In this document: piece after piece, positions 53,063 to 62,041 of the stretch
Layout: every line of letters starts with the position of its first letter
Numbering within the stretch: position 1 is the first letter of the stretch
NCBI RefSeq assembly: GCF_014268885.2
Contig: NZ_CP077095.1
Span: forward strand, 2,051,501-2,115,500
Origin: Pseudomonas xantholysinigenes
GTDB lineage: Bacteria > Pseudomonadota > Gammaproteobacteria > Pseudomonadales > Pseudomonadaceae
DNA: 64,000 nt
Direction: 5' to 3'
Made by a program: the position numbers and the translations under genes
Notes under the pieces: generated by a model
The model's database searches: none
What the model saw: the letters and a program-made list of their open reading frames with translations, nothing else
Told to the model about the DNA's origin: nothing

Positions 53063-53079
53063 GGGTCAAGACGGTATCT

Positions 53080-53111
53080 ACAGGTGACCGCACTCTCTGT
53101 AGGAGCAGCCC
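53080..53111. repeat. Right remainder of the interrupted REP element
   Basis: ACAGGTGACCGCACTCTCTG followed by TAGGAGCAGCC continues the REP text cut at 51854. The next bases (CTGGCGATCAAGG) look like a decayed outer arm. Confidence 0.75.
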
Positions 53112-53159
53112 TGGCGATCAAGGCATGCACATGCGCTTGAGATAGCTACGAATCGAGCA

Positions 53160-54107
53160 TCACAGACTGAACGGCAAGTTCAGCTTGATCCACAGCATCT
53201 CGCCCTCCGGCCTGTTGCGCACCGCGAACTCCTTGGCCCAGCGTGCCTCGATGCTGGCGTACTCGAGGAAGGTGTAATGCAGCGCCGGGCCGATGGCGAA
53301 CACCTGCCCGCGCACCCCATCGTCGACATCCTCGCCCATGAAGGCAACGGTCCGGCCGAACTGCTTATCATCGGTGGTCTGTTTCAGGTAATAACCATTG
53401 CCCCCCAGGCGCAGGTTGTCGGTTACCCGGTAGCTGGCCGAATAATCGAAGTGGAACAGTTGGCCCGAGCGGTAGTCGGTGTCGTGGTTCTCTTCGTTGA
53501 AGCTGTAGGTGGCCTTGACCGACAGCTCGCTGCGTTCGCTGGGCAACCAGGTCATCGAGACCAGCGGCTTGTAGGTGTAGAAGTTGTTGCTGGTGTTGGC
53601 CATGCGCGTGGCTTCGTAGTCGCCGGTGGGCAGGGTGATTTCCAGTGCCGCGCCCAGGGTCAGGTCCGGGCCCATGTCCCAGAGGATGATCGGCGCGAGG
53701 GTGACGTCGCCCTGGCTCTCGCGTTGGCTGTGCTGGCCGAACATCGCCACCTGTTGGCGCATGTAGGGCTGCGCCACGTAGCCGCCCAGCCGTCCGCCGA
53801 ACAGGCGCAGCGGGCTGAGGTAGTCCAGCCGTGGGATGATCGCGTCGGAGGTGATCTTCACCTGTGGGACCTTGCCGCCGAGCGAGCTGATATCCAGTTT
53901 TCGCGTCTGGTAGTGGTTGTAGTAGAGGTTGAAGGCGAACATGTGCGCCGGCAGTTGGTCGACGTTCAAGGGCAGGACGAAGAAACCGTCGGTGCCGGGG
54001 CCGATGTTGTCCACGCCATTCTCGGTGGCCTGGGCCGGGAGTGCGAGACTGGCGCAGAGCATGCAGGCGGCTGCGCGGCGCAGCCAGGGGAGGCGGATCG
54101 GGTTCAT
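53160..54107 (-). CDS. SphA/Phenol_MetA-type outer-membrane protein
   Basis: A 315-residue exported beta-barrel candidate. The signal peptide ends LALPAQATENG; then alternating strands such as MFAFNLYYNHYQTRK, TLGAALEITLPTGDYEA and a final IKLNLPFSL with terminal aromatic and leucine residues. This matches the phenol MetA-pathway / SphA transporter group, often linked to uptake of hydrophobic or aromatic compounds or sphingosine. I start at 54107. It is divergent from an AraC-type gene that may regulate it. Confidence 0.78.
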   Translation of the reverse strand: MNPIRLPWLRRAAACMLCASLALPAQATENGVDNIGPGTDGFFVLPLNVDQLPAHMFAFNLYYNHYQTRKLDISSLGGKVPQVKITSDAIIPRLDYLSPLRLFGGRLGGYVAQPYMRQQVAMFGQHSQRESQGDVTLAPIILWDMGPDLTLGAALEITLPTGDYEATRMANTSNNFYTYKPLVSMTWLPSERSELSVKATYSFNEENHDTDYRSGQLFHFDYSASYRVTDNLRLGGNGYYLKQTTDDKQFGRTVAFMGEDVDDGVRGQVFAIGPALHYTFLEYASIEARWAKEFAVRNRPEGEMLWIKLNLPFSL

Positions 54108-54346
54108 GGTCGGACTCGTTCTTATTGTTGTGGGCGAGCGGTTTTTTGTCGCCCTATACAAATAAGCGCTGGCCGCCAGGGCGCGCAGGGCCTTGCCGGA
54201 CAGGCAGGGGGGCTTTGCCGGACACTTTGCAATATTTTGTTACTCTCGCCGTCGAGGCCTGCCGCCGCGCGATATGATGACGGCGCCGAGCGCTGCGCCC
54301 CCAACCAACAAGAACTTCAGGCGCCTCGGCTCGGGAGCCGCCTTTC

Positions 54347-55381
54347 ATGCCCAAGACCCCCCTCGACCCGCAACTCGACCTGGCGCTGGCGTCGCCGTTC
54401 ATGTTGCAGACCCTGCTCCAGCATGCCAGCGACCTTGGCCTGGACGGCGAGCGCCTGTGCCGTGGCCTGGGCTTCACCCCGACCGAGCTGCAGGACCCGG
54501 CCCAGCGCATCGCCTGCCGCCAGGCGGTGACCTTGATCCAGCGCGCGCTGCAGGGCTTGCCCGGGCAAGGCCTGGGGCTGTGGGTCGGGCATCGCAATGT
54601 GTTGGGTACCTTGGGCTTGCTCGGTCACGTGCTGTCGCTGTGCAGGACCTTGCGCGATGCCTTCGAGGTGGGCGCGCGCTACCAGCACGTCAGTGGCGGC
54701 ATCGCCGCCTACAGCCTGGACGAAGGCGAGCGGGAGACGCATATCGAGGTGGACTGCCGGCTGCCTTACGCCGACATCCAGGTATTCGCCGTGGAGGAGT
54801 TCTTCGCCAGCCTGATGGTCTACAGCCGGGCGCTGATCGGCAGCGAATTCCAACCGCTGCGCTTCGAGTTTACCCATGCCGCGCCGGCCTACCTGGACAC
54901 CTACCTGCGCCTGCTGGGGCCGGCTGTGATGTTCGGCTGCCTGCATAACCGCATGGTGATCGCCAGCCGCTGGCTCGACCAGCCACTGCCCGGCCACCAG
55001 CCGGTCGCCCTGCGCCAGGCCCTCAAGCTGCTGGAGCTGGAGTACGCGCCGCTGCAGCACAAGGCCAGCTTGCTGCAGGCGGTGGAGCGCGCCATTGCCC
55101 GCGACCTGCCCGAGGGCTGCCGCATCGATTGCATTGCCGCCGACCTGAACATGAGCAGCCGCACCCTGCGCCGACACCTGACCAAGCACGGTGTGACCTT
55201 CGACGGCTTGCAGGAGCAGGTGCGCCGCTCGCGGGCGATGAGCCTGCTGGGCAATCCGCAGATGGCCATCGAGCGCGTCGCCGAGGCGTTGGGCTACAGC
55301 GATGTGCGTGGCTTTCGCCGGGCGTTCAAGCGCTGGACCGGACGCAGCCCGGCTGCCTGGCGCGACAGCTTGGCGCCCTAG
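54347..55381 (+). CDS. AraC-family transcriptional regulator
   Basis: A 344-residue regulator. The N-terminal part (about 15-200) fits the arabinose-binding-like AraC_N domain found in OruR/ArgR-type activators. The C-terminal HTH_18 domain (about 245-342) shows DLNMSSRTLRRHLTKHGVTF and MAIERVAEALGYSDVRGFRR. It starts 239 bases from the divergent SphA-like gene, which is its likely target, by analogy with sphingosine-responsive SphR-SphA; that comparison is inference. Confidence 0.88.
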   Translation: MPKTPLDPQLDLALASPFMLQTLLQHASDLGLDGERLCRGLGFTPTELQDPAQRIACRQAVTLIQRALQGLPGQGLGLWVGHRNVLGTLGLLGHVLSLCRTLRDAFEVGARYQHVSGGIAAYSLDEGERETHIEVDCRLPYADIQVFAVEEFFASLMVYSRALIGSEFQPLRFEFTHAAPAYLDTYLRLLGPAVMFGCLHNRMVIASRWLDQPLPGHQPVALRQALKLLELEYAPLQHKASLLQAVERAIARDLPEGCRIDCIAADLNMSSRTLRRHLTKHGVTFDGLQEQVRRSRAMSLLGNPQMAIERVAEALGYSDVRGFRRAFKRWTGRSPAAWRDSLAP

Positions 55382-55487
55382 CGTTCAAAGGCTGAGGCGT
55401 CAGTGCGAAAAAACGCCATCTTCACAGGACCTTGATAATCGCTGAAAGGAACGTTGACAGACCCTCGCTAGAGTGCGCCCCAGTTGA

Positions 55488-55516
55488 AATGCACCGGGCA
55501 ATGCCGGTGCATTTTT
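55488..55516 (+). terminator. Rho-independent terminator, or leader hairpin of the mipA-like gene
   Basis: ATGCACCGG and CCGGTGCAT pair around a five-base loop and are followed by TTTTCG. It lies 107 bases after the AraC stop and 37 before the next start codon, so it could end araC transcription or attenuate the downstream gene. Confidence 0.75.
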
Positions 55517-55552
55517 CGTGGTGTCGAAAACCTTATCCAGCGAGTCATGAGC

Positions 55553-56374
55553 ATGTTCGAATCAACATCCATCAGGAAGATACTGGGCACTTCACTTGCC
55601 CTTAACGCGGCACTGGCCTGCAGCCAGGCCAGTGCCCAGGACAAATCCGCACTGGACAGCATCTGGGGCGAAGAGACCCAGGTCACTGCCGGTTTCGCCC
55701 TGCACGCCGCGCCGCGCTACATGGGCGCGAAGGGCAGCCAGGGTCACCTGTTGCCATCGGTGACCATCCAGCGCGGCATCTTCTTCGCCGACAGCCTCAA
55801 GGGCGTGGGCGTCCAGCATCAGTTCGACAACGGCTTCAGTGCCAGCCTCTCGCTTGGCTACGACTTCGGCCGTGCCGACGGCAAAAGCAAGTACCGCGAT
55901 GGCTCGGACGATTTGAAAGGCATGGGGGAGGTAGGTGGTTCGACAGTGGTCGACATCGACCTGGCCCAGCAGGTCCTGCCCTGGCTGGCGATCACCGCCG
56001 GTGCCGAACTGCGTACCGGTGGCTACAAGCGCGGCAATAGCTATCAGTTCGGCCTGTTGAACACGCTGCACCAGAGCGACGCCGACGTCGTCACCCTGGG
56101 CGTCAATGCGCACGCGGGGCAGGCCAGGTACAACCAGACCTACTTCGGCGTCACCGCCCAGCAAAGTGACAACACCGATTTCGATCGATTCAAGGCCGAC
56201 CAGGGCATCTATGCCTACTCGGGCGAGCTGTCATGGATGCACCGGTTCGACGCCAACTGGTCGACGATCGCCAGTGTGAATGTGATGCACTACACCGACC
56301 AGGTTCGCCATAGCCCGATCATCCGCCAGGATACGCCGGTCACCTCGACCGTCGGGGTGCAGTACACATTCTGA
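55553..56374 (+). CDS. MipA/OmpV-family outer-membrane protein
   Basis: A 273-residue exported barrel protein. Signal peptide (ILGTSLALNAALACSQASAQ), then the typical VTAGFALHAAPRYMGAKGSQ segment, VGVQHQFDNGFSASLSLGYD, and a C-terminal strand ending in VQYTF as required for barrel assembly. MipA proteins scaffold murein enzymes or respond to antimicrobials. The start is between two close ATGs (55547 and 55553); I take the second, eight bases after GAG. Confidence 0.85.
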   Translation: MFESTSIRKILGTSLALNAALACSQASAQDKSALDSIWGEETQVTAGFALHAAPRYMGAKGSQGHLLPSVTIQRGIFFADSLKGVGVQHQFDNGFSASLSLGYDFGRADGKSKYRDGSDDLKGMGEVGGSTVVDIDLAQQVLPWLAITAGAELRTGGYKRGNSYQFGLLNTLHQSDADVVTLGVNAHAGQARYNQTYFGVTAQQSDNTDFDRFKADQGIYAYSGELSWMHRFDANWSTIASVNVMHYTDQVRHSPIIRQDTPVTSTVGVQYTF

Positions 56375-56447
56375 CGCCGCCATTCGGCGCAAGGCGCGAG
56401 TACTCGATATGCGTTTCGAGCACTCGCGTGCACTTCGAGCCGCGAAC

Positions 56448-56957
56448 TTACTCCGCGGTCTGTTCCGCGTCGGCCACCGGAGTGGCTGCCGGGGCGCTGG
56501 GCTTGGCCTTGGCGCGCTCCCGTCGGCCCTGGCTGCGTTGCCGTGAAGCCTGGCGTTTGGCATGCAGCGCTTGAGCGGCGGTCACCGTGCCGACGGCTTG
56601 CCCGTTCAAGTCCAGGCGCGGCGCGTTTTCCACCATGCTGGCCCAGTATCGCGTGCCCCGGCACCAGGTGGAAATGCCCAGCTTGAGCTGTTCGCTGGTG
56701 ATGCCAAGCAGCTCCAGATGCGCTTCGGCATCCTTGAAGATGCCCTCCTTGAGCGGGACCTTGGGCGCCGGATTGACCGGGAAGGCCAAGGGGAAATGCT
56801 TCTGCAAGGGCCAGATCGCTTGCACCGCCGGATCCTGCTCACGAGCCTTTGCCTGTGGCGGGGACTGGCGCTTGGGGCGTGCCGCGTTGTCGGGCTTGGC
56901 CTGTTGCTTTTCCGCCCGCAGGCGGTCACGTAGTTCAGCTAGTTGTTCAAAACCCAT
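56448..56957 (-). CDS. ProQ/FinO-domain RNA-binding protein
   Basis: A 169-residue RNA chaperone candidate. A charged, Gln/Arg/Pro-rich N-terminal linker (residues 1-40) precedes the FinO fold (about 45-125: WPLQKHFPLAFP, LGISTWCRGTRYWASMVENA, RLDLNGQAVGTVTAAQALHA). A highly basic tail (RQRSQGRRERAKAK) follows. ProQ proteins bind structured small RNAs and mRNA 3' ends. The gene is isolated and opposite to its neighbours. Confidence 0.85.
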   Translation of the reverse strand: MGFEQLAELRDRLRAEKQQAKPDNAARPKRQSPPQAKAREQDPAVQAIWPLQKHFPLAFPVNPAPKVPLKEGIFKDAEAHLELLGITSEQLKLGISTWCRGTRYWASMVENAPRLDLNGQAVGTVTAAQALHAKRQASRQRSQGRRERAKAKPSAPAATPVADAEQTAE

Positions 56958-57138
56958 CGTTCAATTCACTGCGTCGAGGTTGATTGCGTGGTGCAAGGAT
57001 ATGCCATGCAGCGCTTGGGAGCAGCAGCAACAGGATAAATCGTCATTGGTTTTCGTGGGCGCGTCGGCGTCTGCCGCTGCTGGCGATGCTGATTGGCCTT
57101 CTACCGCCGAGCAGTGGCGGTTGTCTTTTGTAGCATTG

Positions 57139-57180
57139 GATGTATCATTATGCGATACATCATATCTCTATACGATACAT
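57139..57180 (+). promoter_or_regulatory. Palindromic operator upstream of a LysR gene
   Basis: ATGTATC-N7-GATACAT (57140-57160) is a perfect 21-base dyad. A further GATACAT copy lies exactly 20 bases further on (57174-57180), two helical turns away. The arrangement fits LysR-type recognition and activation sites. It lies in a 378-base gap, within 160 bases of the LysR start, in AT-rich DNA. The rest of that gap shows no gene. Confidence 0.65.
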
Positions 57181-57335
57181 AGAGAAGCGTTCAATGCATT
57201 TGCACTGCCTGCAGGCCTCCTGTCCGGCGCCCGGTTCGGCGTCATGTCCAAGGCGCAACAACGATTGGCCGCAGCGCGCGGGGCCTGGGAGCCCCCTGGC
57301 CTTGCGCGGGCTCGACAGCGCGGGAGGCTAGGGGC

Positions 57336-58289
57336 ATGGCCATGGATCTGTTGCACTGCATGCAGGCCTTCGTGCGCGTGGCGGAAAGCGGCAGCTTTTG
57401 CCAGGCGGCGCAGATACTCGAAATTTCGTCCCCGACCGTTTCGCGGCAAGTCGCCGCGCTGGAAGAGCAGCTTCGCGCGCGGCTGCTACAACGCACCACC
57501 CGTTCGCTCGCGCTGACCGAGGCGGGGCAGCGTTACCTGAAACGGTGCAAGACCATCTTCGCCGAGATCGATACCGCCGCCGCCGAAGCCGCCAGTGCCC
57601 AGTCGCGTGCGGTCGGCTGCCTGCGCCTGCACACGATTACCGAGTTCGGCCTGGAGTACCTGATGCCGTTGGTGGCGAGTTACCTCGAACAGTACCCGCA
57701 GGTGGCCATCGACCTGTCGCTCACCGAGGAGACGCCAGCGTTGCTCGAGGAAGGGCTGGATGTACAGGTGACGTTGTCACTGGGCCTGCCGGACTCGGAA
57801 TTCGTCGCCCAGCGGCTGGGCCAGGTACATAGCGTGCTGTGCGCCGCCCCGGCCTACCTGCAGCGGCATGGTGTGCCCGACCGGCCGGCGGCGCTGCAGG
57901 GGCATCGCTGCATCATGCTCGCCGATCCGCTGTACCCGCAGGGCTGGTACTTCGACAAAGAGGCGATCTTCAGGTTTCACAACGTGTTGCGGGTCAATCA
58001 GCTGGAGGCGGCGTGCCAGGCCGCGGCCAGCGGCATGGGCATTTGCCTGTTGCCGAGCTTCATCGCGGCCAAGGCACTGAGCGAGGGGCGCTTGTTGCGC
58101 CTGATGCCGGACCGTCAACTGCATCCACGCGAGGTGTACGCCCTGTATTCGTCGCGGCGTTTTCTCGATGCCAAGATCCGCACCTGGGTCGAGCATCTCA
58201 AGACGCATCTGCCCGGGGCGTTCGAGCGGCACCGTCTGACGTTGGAAGATCCTCGGTTCTGGGCGACGCAGCGCTCGAGCCTTTCCTGA
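57336..58289 (+). CDS. LysR-type transcriptional regulator
   Basis: A 317-residue regulator of the CrgA/DmlR-like group. The HTH covers about residues 4-62 (MQAFVRVAESGSFCQAAQIL, TVSRQVAALEEQLRARLLQR). The effector domain follows with the common LLPSFIAAKALSEGRL stretch. The start has GGGAGG eight to ten bases upstream. The palindromic repeats at 57139-57180 are its likely binding site. The target may be itself, the ProQ-type gene, or the lost porin downstream. Confidence 0.9.
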   Translation: MAMDLLHCMQAFVRVAESGSFCQAAQILEISSPTVSRQVAALEEQLRARLLQRTTRSLALTEAGQRYLKRCKTIFAEIDTAAAEAASAQSRAVGCLRLHTITEFGLEYLMPLVASYLEQYPQVAIDLSLTEETPALLEEGLDVQVTLSLGLPDSEFVAQRLGQVHSVLCAAPAYLQRHGVPDRPAALQGHRCIMLADPLYPQGWYFDKEAIFRFHNVLRVNQLEAACQAAASGMGICLLPSFIAAKALSEGRLLRLMPDRQLHPREVYALYSSRRFLDAKIRTWVEHLKTHLPGAFERHRLTLEDPRFWATQRSSLS

Positions 58290-58620
58290 GGCGGCGCGCT
58301 GCCATGGGTAATTCTTGCGGACACTGGAGAACAGAACTCCAGATCGGCATCTTTATTTAACCGGGTCGAAAAATTAGAGTTTTTCTGCACCGTCAAAGTG
58401 CAATTGAACTTAAGTTTTGCTTTGTCGTGAAATTGTGTTCTGAACGTTCAAGCTCGGCAATTGATTGAATAGCCGGGTACATAACCCGTGCTGGAAACAG
58501 CGACCCAGCGCTATCTAGCCGAGCGTGCCGGCTTTCTTGTGGCCTGCCCGTCTGCCGAAGTTCATGTTGTTGTCACGCCAACTAACAGGTGCCTGCCTAT
58601 AACAATAAAAAGGTAAAACC
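58290..58620. other. AT-rich gap before the broken porin
   Basis: 331 bases with many A/T runs and no open frame of note. CTGGAG-N7-CTCCAG at about 58323-58341 could be a weak transcription stop for the LysR gene. Otherwise it should hold the former promoter of the broken porin gene. Confidence 0.4.
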
Positions 58621-59399
58621 ATGCGTACTCGAATCGTGCTGTTGTGCGCGGCATTCTGCGGCCCGCTGTATGCGGCGGCGGCCACTTCCCCTGGCGGTGA
58701 AGGTGATCTGGCGGACAGGCTGTTGCCGGGTCTGCAACGGGACACCGGCATTCGCATCCACGGCGTCATCGATGCAGGTTACTCGCGCAACGACACCTCG
58801 ACAACAACCAGCAGAAGTCCGTGCTCGGCGCGCTGCGTTGGCGATCCAATGACCTGCGGACCTGGGTCGATTACGAGTTCATTGTCGGTGACGAACAAAA
58901 CCAGAGCTTCGCCGATGTGCAGGCGCCGACCTCGCGCTTGATCGCCACTGCCGGGCAATTCAAGCAACAGCATTCGCTCAACGGCTGGCACGCATTCGAC
59001 ACACGTTGGTCGGCCGGTGCCGAGGTGGTGTATGGGCGCCAGGCGGGCGATGGCCATCCGGACACCGTGGATATCATCAACGGCCCTGGTTTTGCGGGGG
59101 CGCACTGGTGGGGCGTCAACACATCCATCAGCTACCGCGTCCGTGACGACCTTGCCTTTTCGCTCAGGGCCGAGCACTTCGACGACCCGCAGGGTTTTGC
59201 GCTGTTTCCGGTCTCGGTCGCCCAGGGTGCGTTCAATGCCCTGACGATTGGCCTCAGGTACGAGGCGACCCGCAATTTGCCGCTGCGCCCGGAGCTCAGG
59301 TATGACCGCTTCAGTGGTCGGGCTGAAGACCATCCCTTCGGCAACGGCCGGGACCGCGCGCAGACCACGGCGACGGTGCAGGCACTGTTGTATTTCTAG
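58621..59399 (+). pseudogene. Disrupted BBP2-type outer-membrane porin
   Basis: The reading frame starts with a signal peptide (MRTRIVLLCAAFCGPLYAAA) and the first strand IHGVIDAGYSRN. After about 58790 the coding text continues in another frame: LDNNQQKSVLGALRW, then TWVDYEFIVGDEQ, to a C-terminal strand ending ALLYF. Intact members have about 400 residues or more; about 150 seem missing between the parts, together with a frame change. A deletion across the early barrel is the simplest cause. The C-terminal 200 residues keep normal codon use, so the break is recent. Confidence 0.75.
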
Positions 59400-59570
59400 G
59401 GCGGGCTGGATCGGTTACATCCTCTGCGCCAGATTGGCGCATGACAGTGGCAGTCGGCACAATTTCAGGGCATTTGCGCAAGGATCGGTGTAAGAATACC
59501 GAGAGCAAATGCCTGGTCCGATTCATGCTGCAAAGGCGTCAGATGATTGCCTGATCACAAGGATGTTCCG

Positions 59571-60536
59571 ATGCGTACTGCCTGGTTCCTGCTGTTGCCC
59601 AACACGCATATCCTCGACCTTGCCGGGCCGCTGCAGGTGATTTCAACCTGCCCCGAACTGGGTATCGCCCCGTTGCAGGTGCGCTGCATCGGCCCCTCGC
59701 CGCAGATCAGTTGTTTCCAGGCCATCCAGCTGGCCGGGTTGGAGCCGATGCCGGCGCAGCTGGGCGAGGGCGACCTGCTGTTCGTCATCGGTCACAAGCT
59801 GCTGCCGGCGGGGCGCAGCGACCCGTTGCAGGCGCAGGCGGTGCGCTGGTTGCGCGATGTCGCGGGCAGCACGGCGGGACTGGTGGTCTGCTCGATCTGT
59901 ACCGCGGCTTTCCTGCTTGGGGAGGCCGGCCTGCTCGACGAGCGCGACTGCACCACCCACCATCGCTATGCCGCGCAGCTCCAGCAGCGCTTTCCCCGGG
60001 CCCGGGTGGTGGACAACCAGCTGTTCGTGCAGGACGGCAACCTGTATACCTCGGCCGGCGTCTCGACCGGCATCGACCTGACCTTGCAACTGATTCGCCA
60101 GCACCTGGGCCGTCAGCAAGCCAACCAGGTCGCCCAGGAGCTGGTCATCTACCGGCGCCGGGCGGGTAATGACCCGCAGCTGAGCGCGCGTGACCTGGCC
60201 CGCAACCATATCCACCCGTTGATCCATGATGTGCAGGACTTTCTTGAACAGCACTTTACCCAGCCGATCGTGGTCGAGGACCTGGCCCGCCATTTCAACC
60301 TCAGCTACCGGCACCTGGCGCGGCTGTTCCGCAGCCATGCCGGAATGACCCTCAAGGGCTTTCTCGGCAAGCTGCGCATCGACCATGCCCGGCACCTGCT
60401 GGCAACCCAGCGCATCCCTGCCGAACTGCTTGCCGAGCGCTGCGGTTTCAGCAGCAGCCATGCCTTGCGCCTGGCCTGGAACAAGGAGATGAGCCTGTCG
60501 CCGTTGCAGTACCACAAGCTTGCGCTGACCGAGTGA
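59571..60536 (+). CDS. GlxA-family (DJ-1/PfpI plus AraC) transcriptional regulator
   Basis: A 321-residue regulator. The N-terminal DJ-1/PfpI-like domain (1-175) has LLLPNTHILDLAGPLQVIST and the nucleophile-elbow region VVCSICTAAFLLGEAG. The C-terminal AraC HTH (about 220-320) has VVEDLARHFNLSYRHLARLF and PAELLAERCGFSSSHALRLAW. Such proteins often control amine or amino-acid catabolism. The ATG at 59571 has AAGGA seven bases upstream. It converges with the operon on the right, ten bases apart. Confidence 0.9.
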   Translation: MRTAWFLLLPNTHILDLAGPLQVISTCPELGIAPLQVRCIGPSPQISCFQAIQLAGLEPMPAQLGEGDLLFVIGHKLLPAGRSDPLQAQAVRWLRDVAGSTAGLVVCSICTAAFLLGEAGLLDERDCTTHHRYAAQLQQRFPRARVVDNQLFVQDGNLYTSAGVSTGIDLTLQLIRQHLGRQQANQVAQELVIYRRRAGNDPQLSARDLARNHIHPLIHDVQDFLEQHFTQPIVVEDLARHFNLSYRHLARLFRSHAGMTLKGFLGKLRIDHARHLLATQRIPAELLAERCGFSSSHALRLAWNKEMSLSPLQYHKLALTE

Positions 60537-60546
60537 GGCACCTGCT

Positions 60547-60774
60547 TCAATGGCAGGTCAGCATCGGCAGCACGCCCTGCACATGCAGCAGTACCGTGGT
60601 CAGCGGCACTTCACTGGCCACGTACAGCTGCACCGCGACGATACCGCCGAGGACCAGCCACAGCCCCGAGGGCAGCGGCTGGTCCTCGGCCGCTTCCACG
60701 CTGCACAGGGCCAGTACCTGTACCAGCAGCGCCGTCAGGCCGATGGCCAGCCCGGCGGCCAAGGCCAGGCTCAT
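60547..60774 (-). CDS. Small two-helix membrane protein
   Basis: A 75-residue protein with two hydrophobic segments (LALAAGLAIGLTALLVQVLAL and GLWLVLGGIVAVQLYVA). Its ATG overlaps the stop of the PLP enzyme (ATGA), a typical sign of coupled translation, and supports it as a real gene. I do not recognise a family. It is the last gene of the operon and may help transport or anchor the pathway. Confidence 0.6.
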   Translation of the reverse strand: MSLALAAGLAIGLTALLVQVLALCSVEAAEDQPLPSGLWLVLGGIVAVQLYVASEVPLTTVLLHVQGVLPMLTCH

Positions 60775-62006
60775 GACGCCACCTCATACACCCGGGCATT
60801 GCCCGGGCGTGTTTGCAGGCTGCGCTTGGCGGCACTGAACGCCGTGTCCAGGTCGGTCTTGAGGTCGTCCAGGCGCTCCAGCCCGACCGAAAGCCGCACC
60901 AGGCCTTCGCAGATACCGGCCGCCTGTTGCTCCCCGGCGCTGAGGCGGCAGTGCGTGGTGGTGGCCGGGTGGGTGACCATGCTGCGGGTGTCGCCAATGT
61001 TGGTGCAGCGCGCCACCAGTTGCAGGGCGTCGATCCAGGCCCAGGCGGCCGGGCGTCCCCCGTGCAGGCGGAAGCTGAGCAGGCCGCCGTGGCCATGCTG
61101 TTGCTCGCTGGCCAAGGCATGTTGCGGGTGCTCGGCAAGCCCGGTGTAGTGCACCGCTTCCACCTGTGCTTGTTGGCGCAGCCAGGACGCCAGGGCCAGG
61201 GCGCTGTCGGCCACCCGCTCCATGCGCACCTCCAGGGTTTCCAGGCTCTTGAGCAGCAGCCAGGCATTGAACGGGCTGCACGAGATGCCCAGCGAGCGCA
61301 GCACCCCGCGCAGTTCGCCGACCAGCTCGCTGCTGCCGGTGATGACGCCGGCCAGGGCACGCCCCTGGCCGTCGATGTATTTGCCGGCCGAGTGCACCAC
61401 CAGGTCCGCGCCGAACGCGTGGGGGCGCTGGAACACCGGGGTGAGCAAGGTGTTGTCCACCGCTACCCGGGCGCCATGGGCATGGGCGATGCGGCAGATG
61501 CCGCGCAGGTCGGCGACATTGAGCAGGGGGTTGGAGGGCGACTCCAGCAACACCAGGCGGGTGTTGTCATCGATGTGCCGCGCCCAGGCGTCCAGGTCGG
61601 TCAGCTCCACCAGGCGCACCTCGATGCCGAAGCGCCCCATGTAGTTGCGCAGGGCGATGATTGTGGTGCCGAACACATCACGGCTGCACACCACGTTGTC
61701 GCCCTGGCGCAGCAAGGCATGGCACAAGGCGGTGATCGCGCCCATGCCGGTGGCGAACGCTGCGGCGTCCTGCGCGCCCTCCAACGCGGCCATGCGCCGT
61801 TCGAAGGTGCGCACGGTGGGGTTGGTGAAGCGGCTGTAGACGTTGCCCTGGCGCTGGCCGCTGAATTTCTCGAAGGCATCCTGGGCCGAGCTGAAGGTGT
61901 AGGCCGAGGTCAGCGCCAGGGGTTCGCAGAATGCATCGGCGAACGATTCGTCGCGACCGCCATGCAGGGCCGCGCTGGCGTTGTATTCATTGCTGTCATG
62001 GTTCAT
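60771..62006 (-). CDS. Cys/Met-metabolism PLP enzyme, MetZ/MetB-like
   Basis: A 411-residue fold-type I PLP enzyme of the trans-sulfuration group (O-succinylhomoserine sulfhydrylase, cystathionine gamma-synthase and lyases). Features: VYSRFTNPTVRTFERRMAAL, ATGMGAITALCHALL, VDNTLLTPVFQRP and the Schiff-base Lys in SAGKYIDGQGRALAG. The usual SATK is SAGK here. It is probably not the housekeeping MetZ, since it lies between an MFS transporter and a small membrane protein downstream of a diiron oxidase. The start is at 62006; the reaction is unknown. Confidence 0.8.
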   Translation of the reverse strand: MNHDSNEYNASAALHGGRDESFADAFCEPLALTSAYTFSSAQDAFEKFSGQRQGNVYSRFTNPTVRTFERRMAALEGAQDAAAFATGMGAITALCHALLRQGDNVVCSRDVFGTTIIALRNYMGRFGIEVRLVELTDLDAWARHIDDNTRLVLLESPSNPLLNVADLRGICRIAHAHGARVAVDNTLLTPVFQRPHAFGADLVVHSAGKYIDGQGRALAGVITGSSELVGELRGVLRSLGISCSPFNAWLLLKSLETLEVRMERVADSALALASWLRQQAQVEAVHYTGLAEHPQHALASEQQHGHGGLLSFRLHGGRPAAWAWIDALQLVARCTNIGDTRSMVTHPATTTHCRLSAGEQQAAGICEGLVRLSVGLERLDDLKTDLDTAFSAAKRSLQTRPGNARVYEVAS

Positions 62007-62041
62007 CGAAGGCCTTCCTTGCTCACAGTGATGACAGGTAA

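Larger units (their letters stand above)
51855..53079 (+). mobile_element. IS110-family insertion sequence in a REP
   Basis: About 1,225 bases. The left junction is GCTC-CT/TGTATC and the right junction is GGTAT-CT/ACAGG, so a CT dinucleotide core flanks both sides. Removing the element restores GGCCGCTCCTACAGG, the normal REP sequence. There are no terminal inverted repeats, as expected for this family. The left end encodes a bridge RNA and the rest the transposase. REP-targeting IS110 elements (for example ISPpu9 and ISPpu10) are known in P. putida. Confidence 0.9.
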
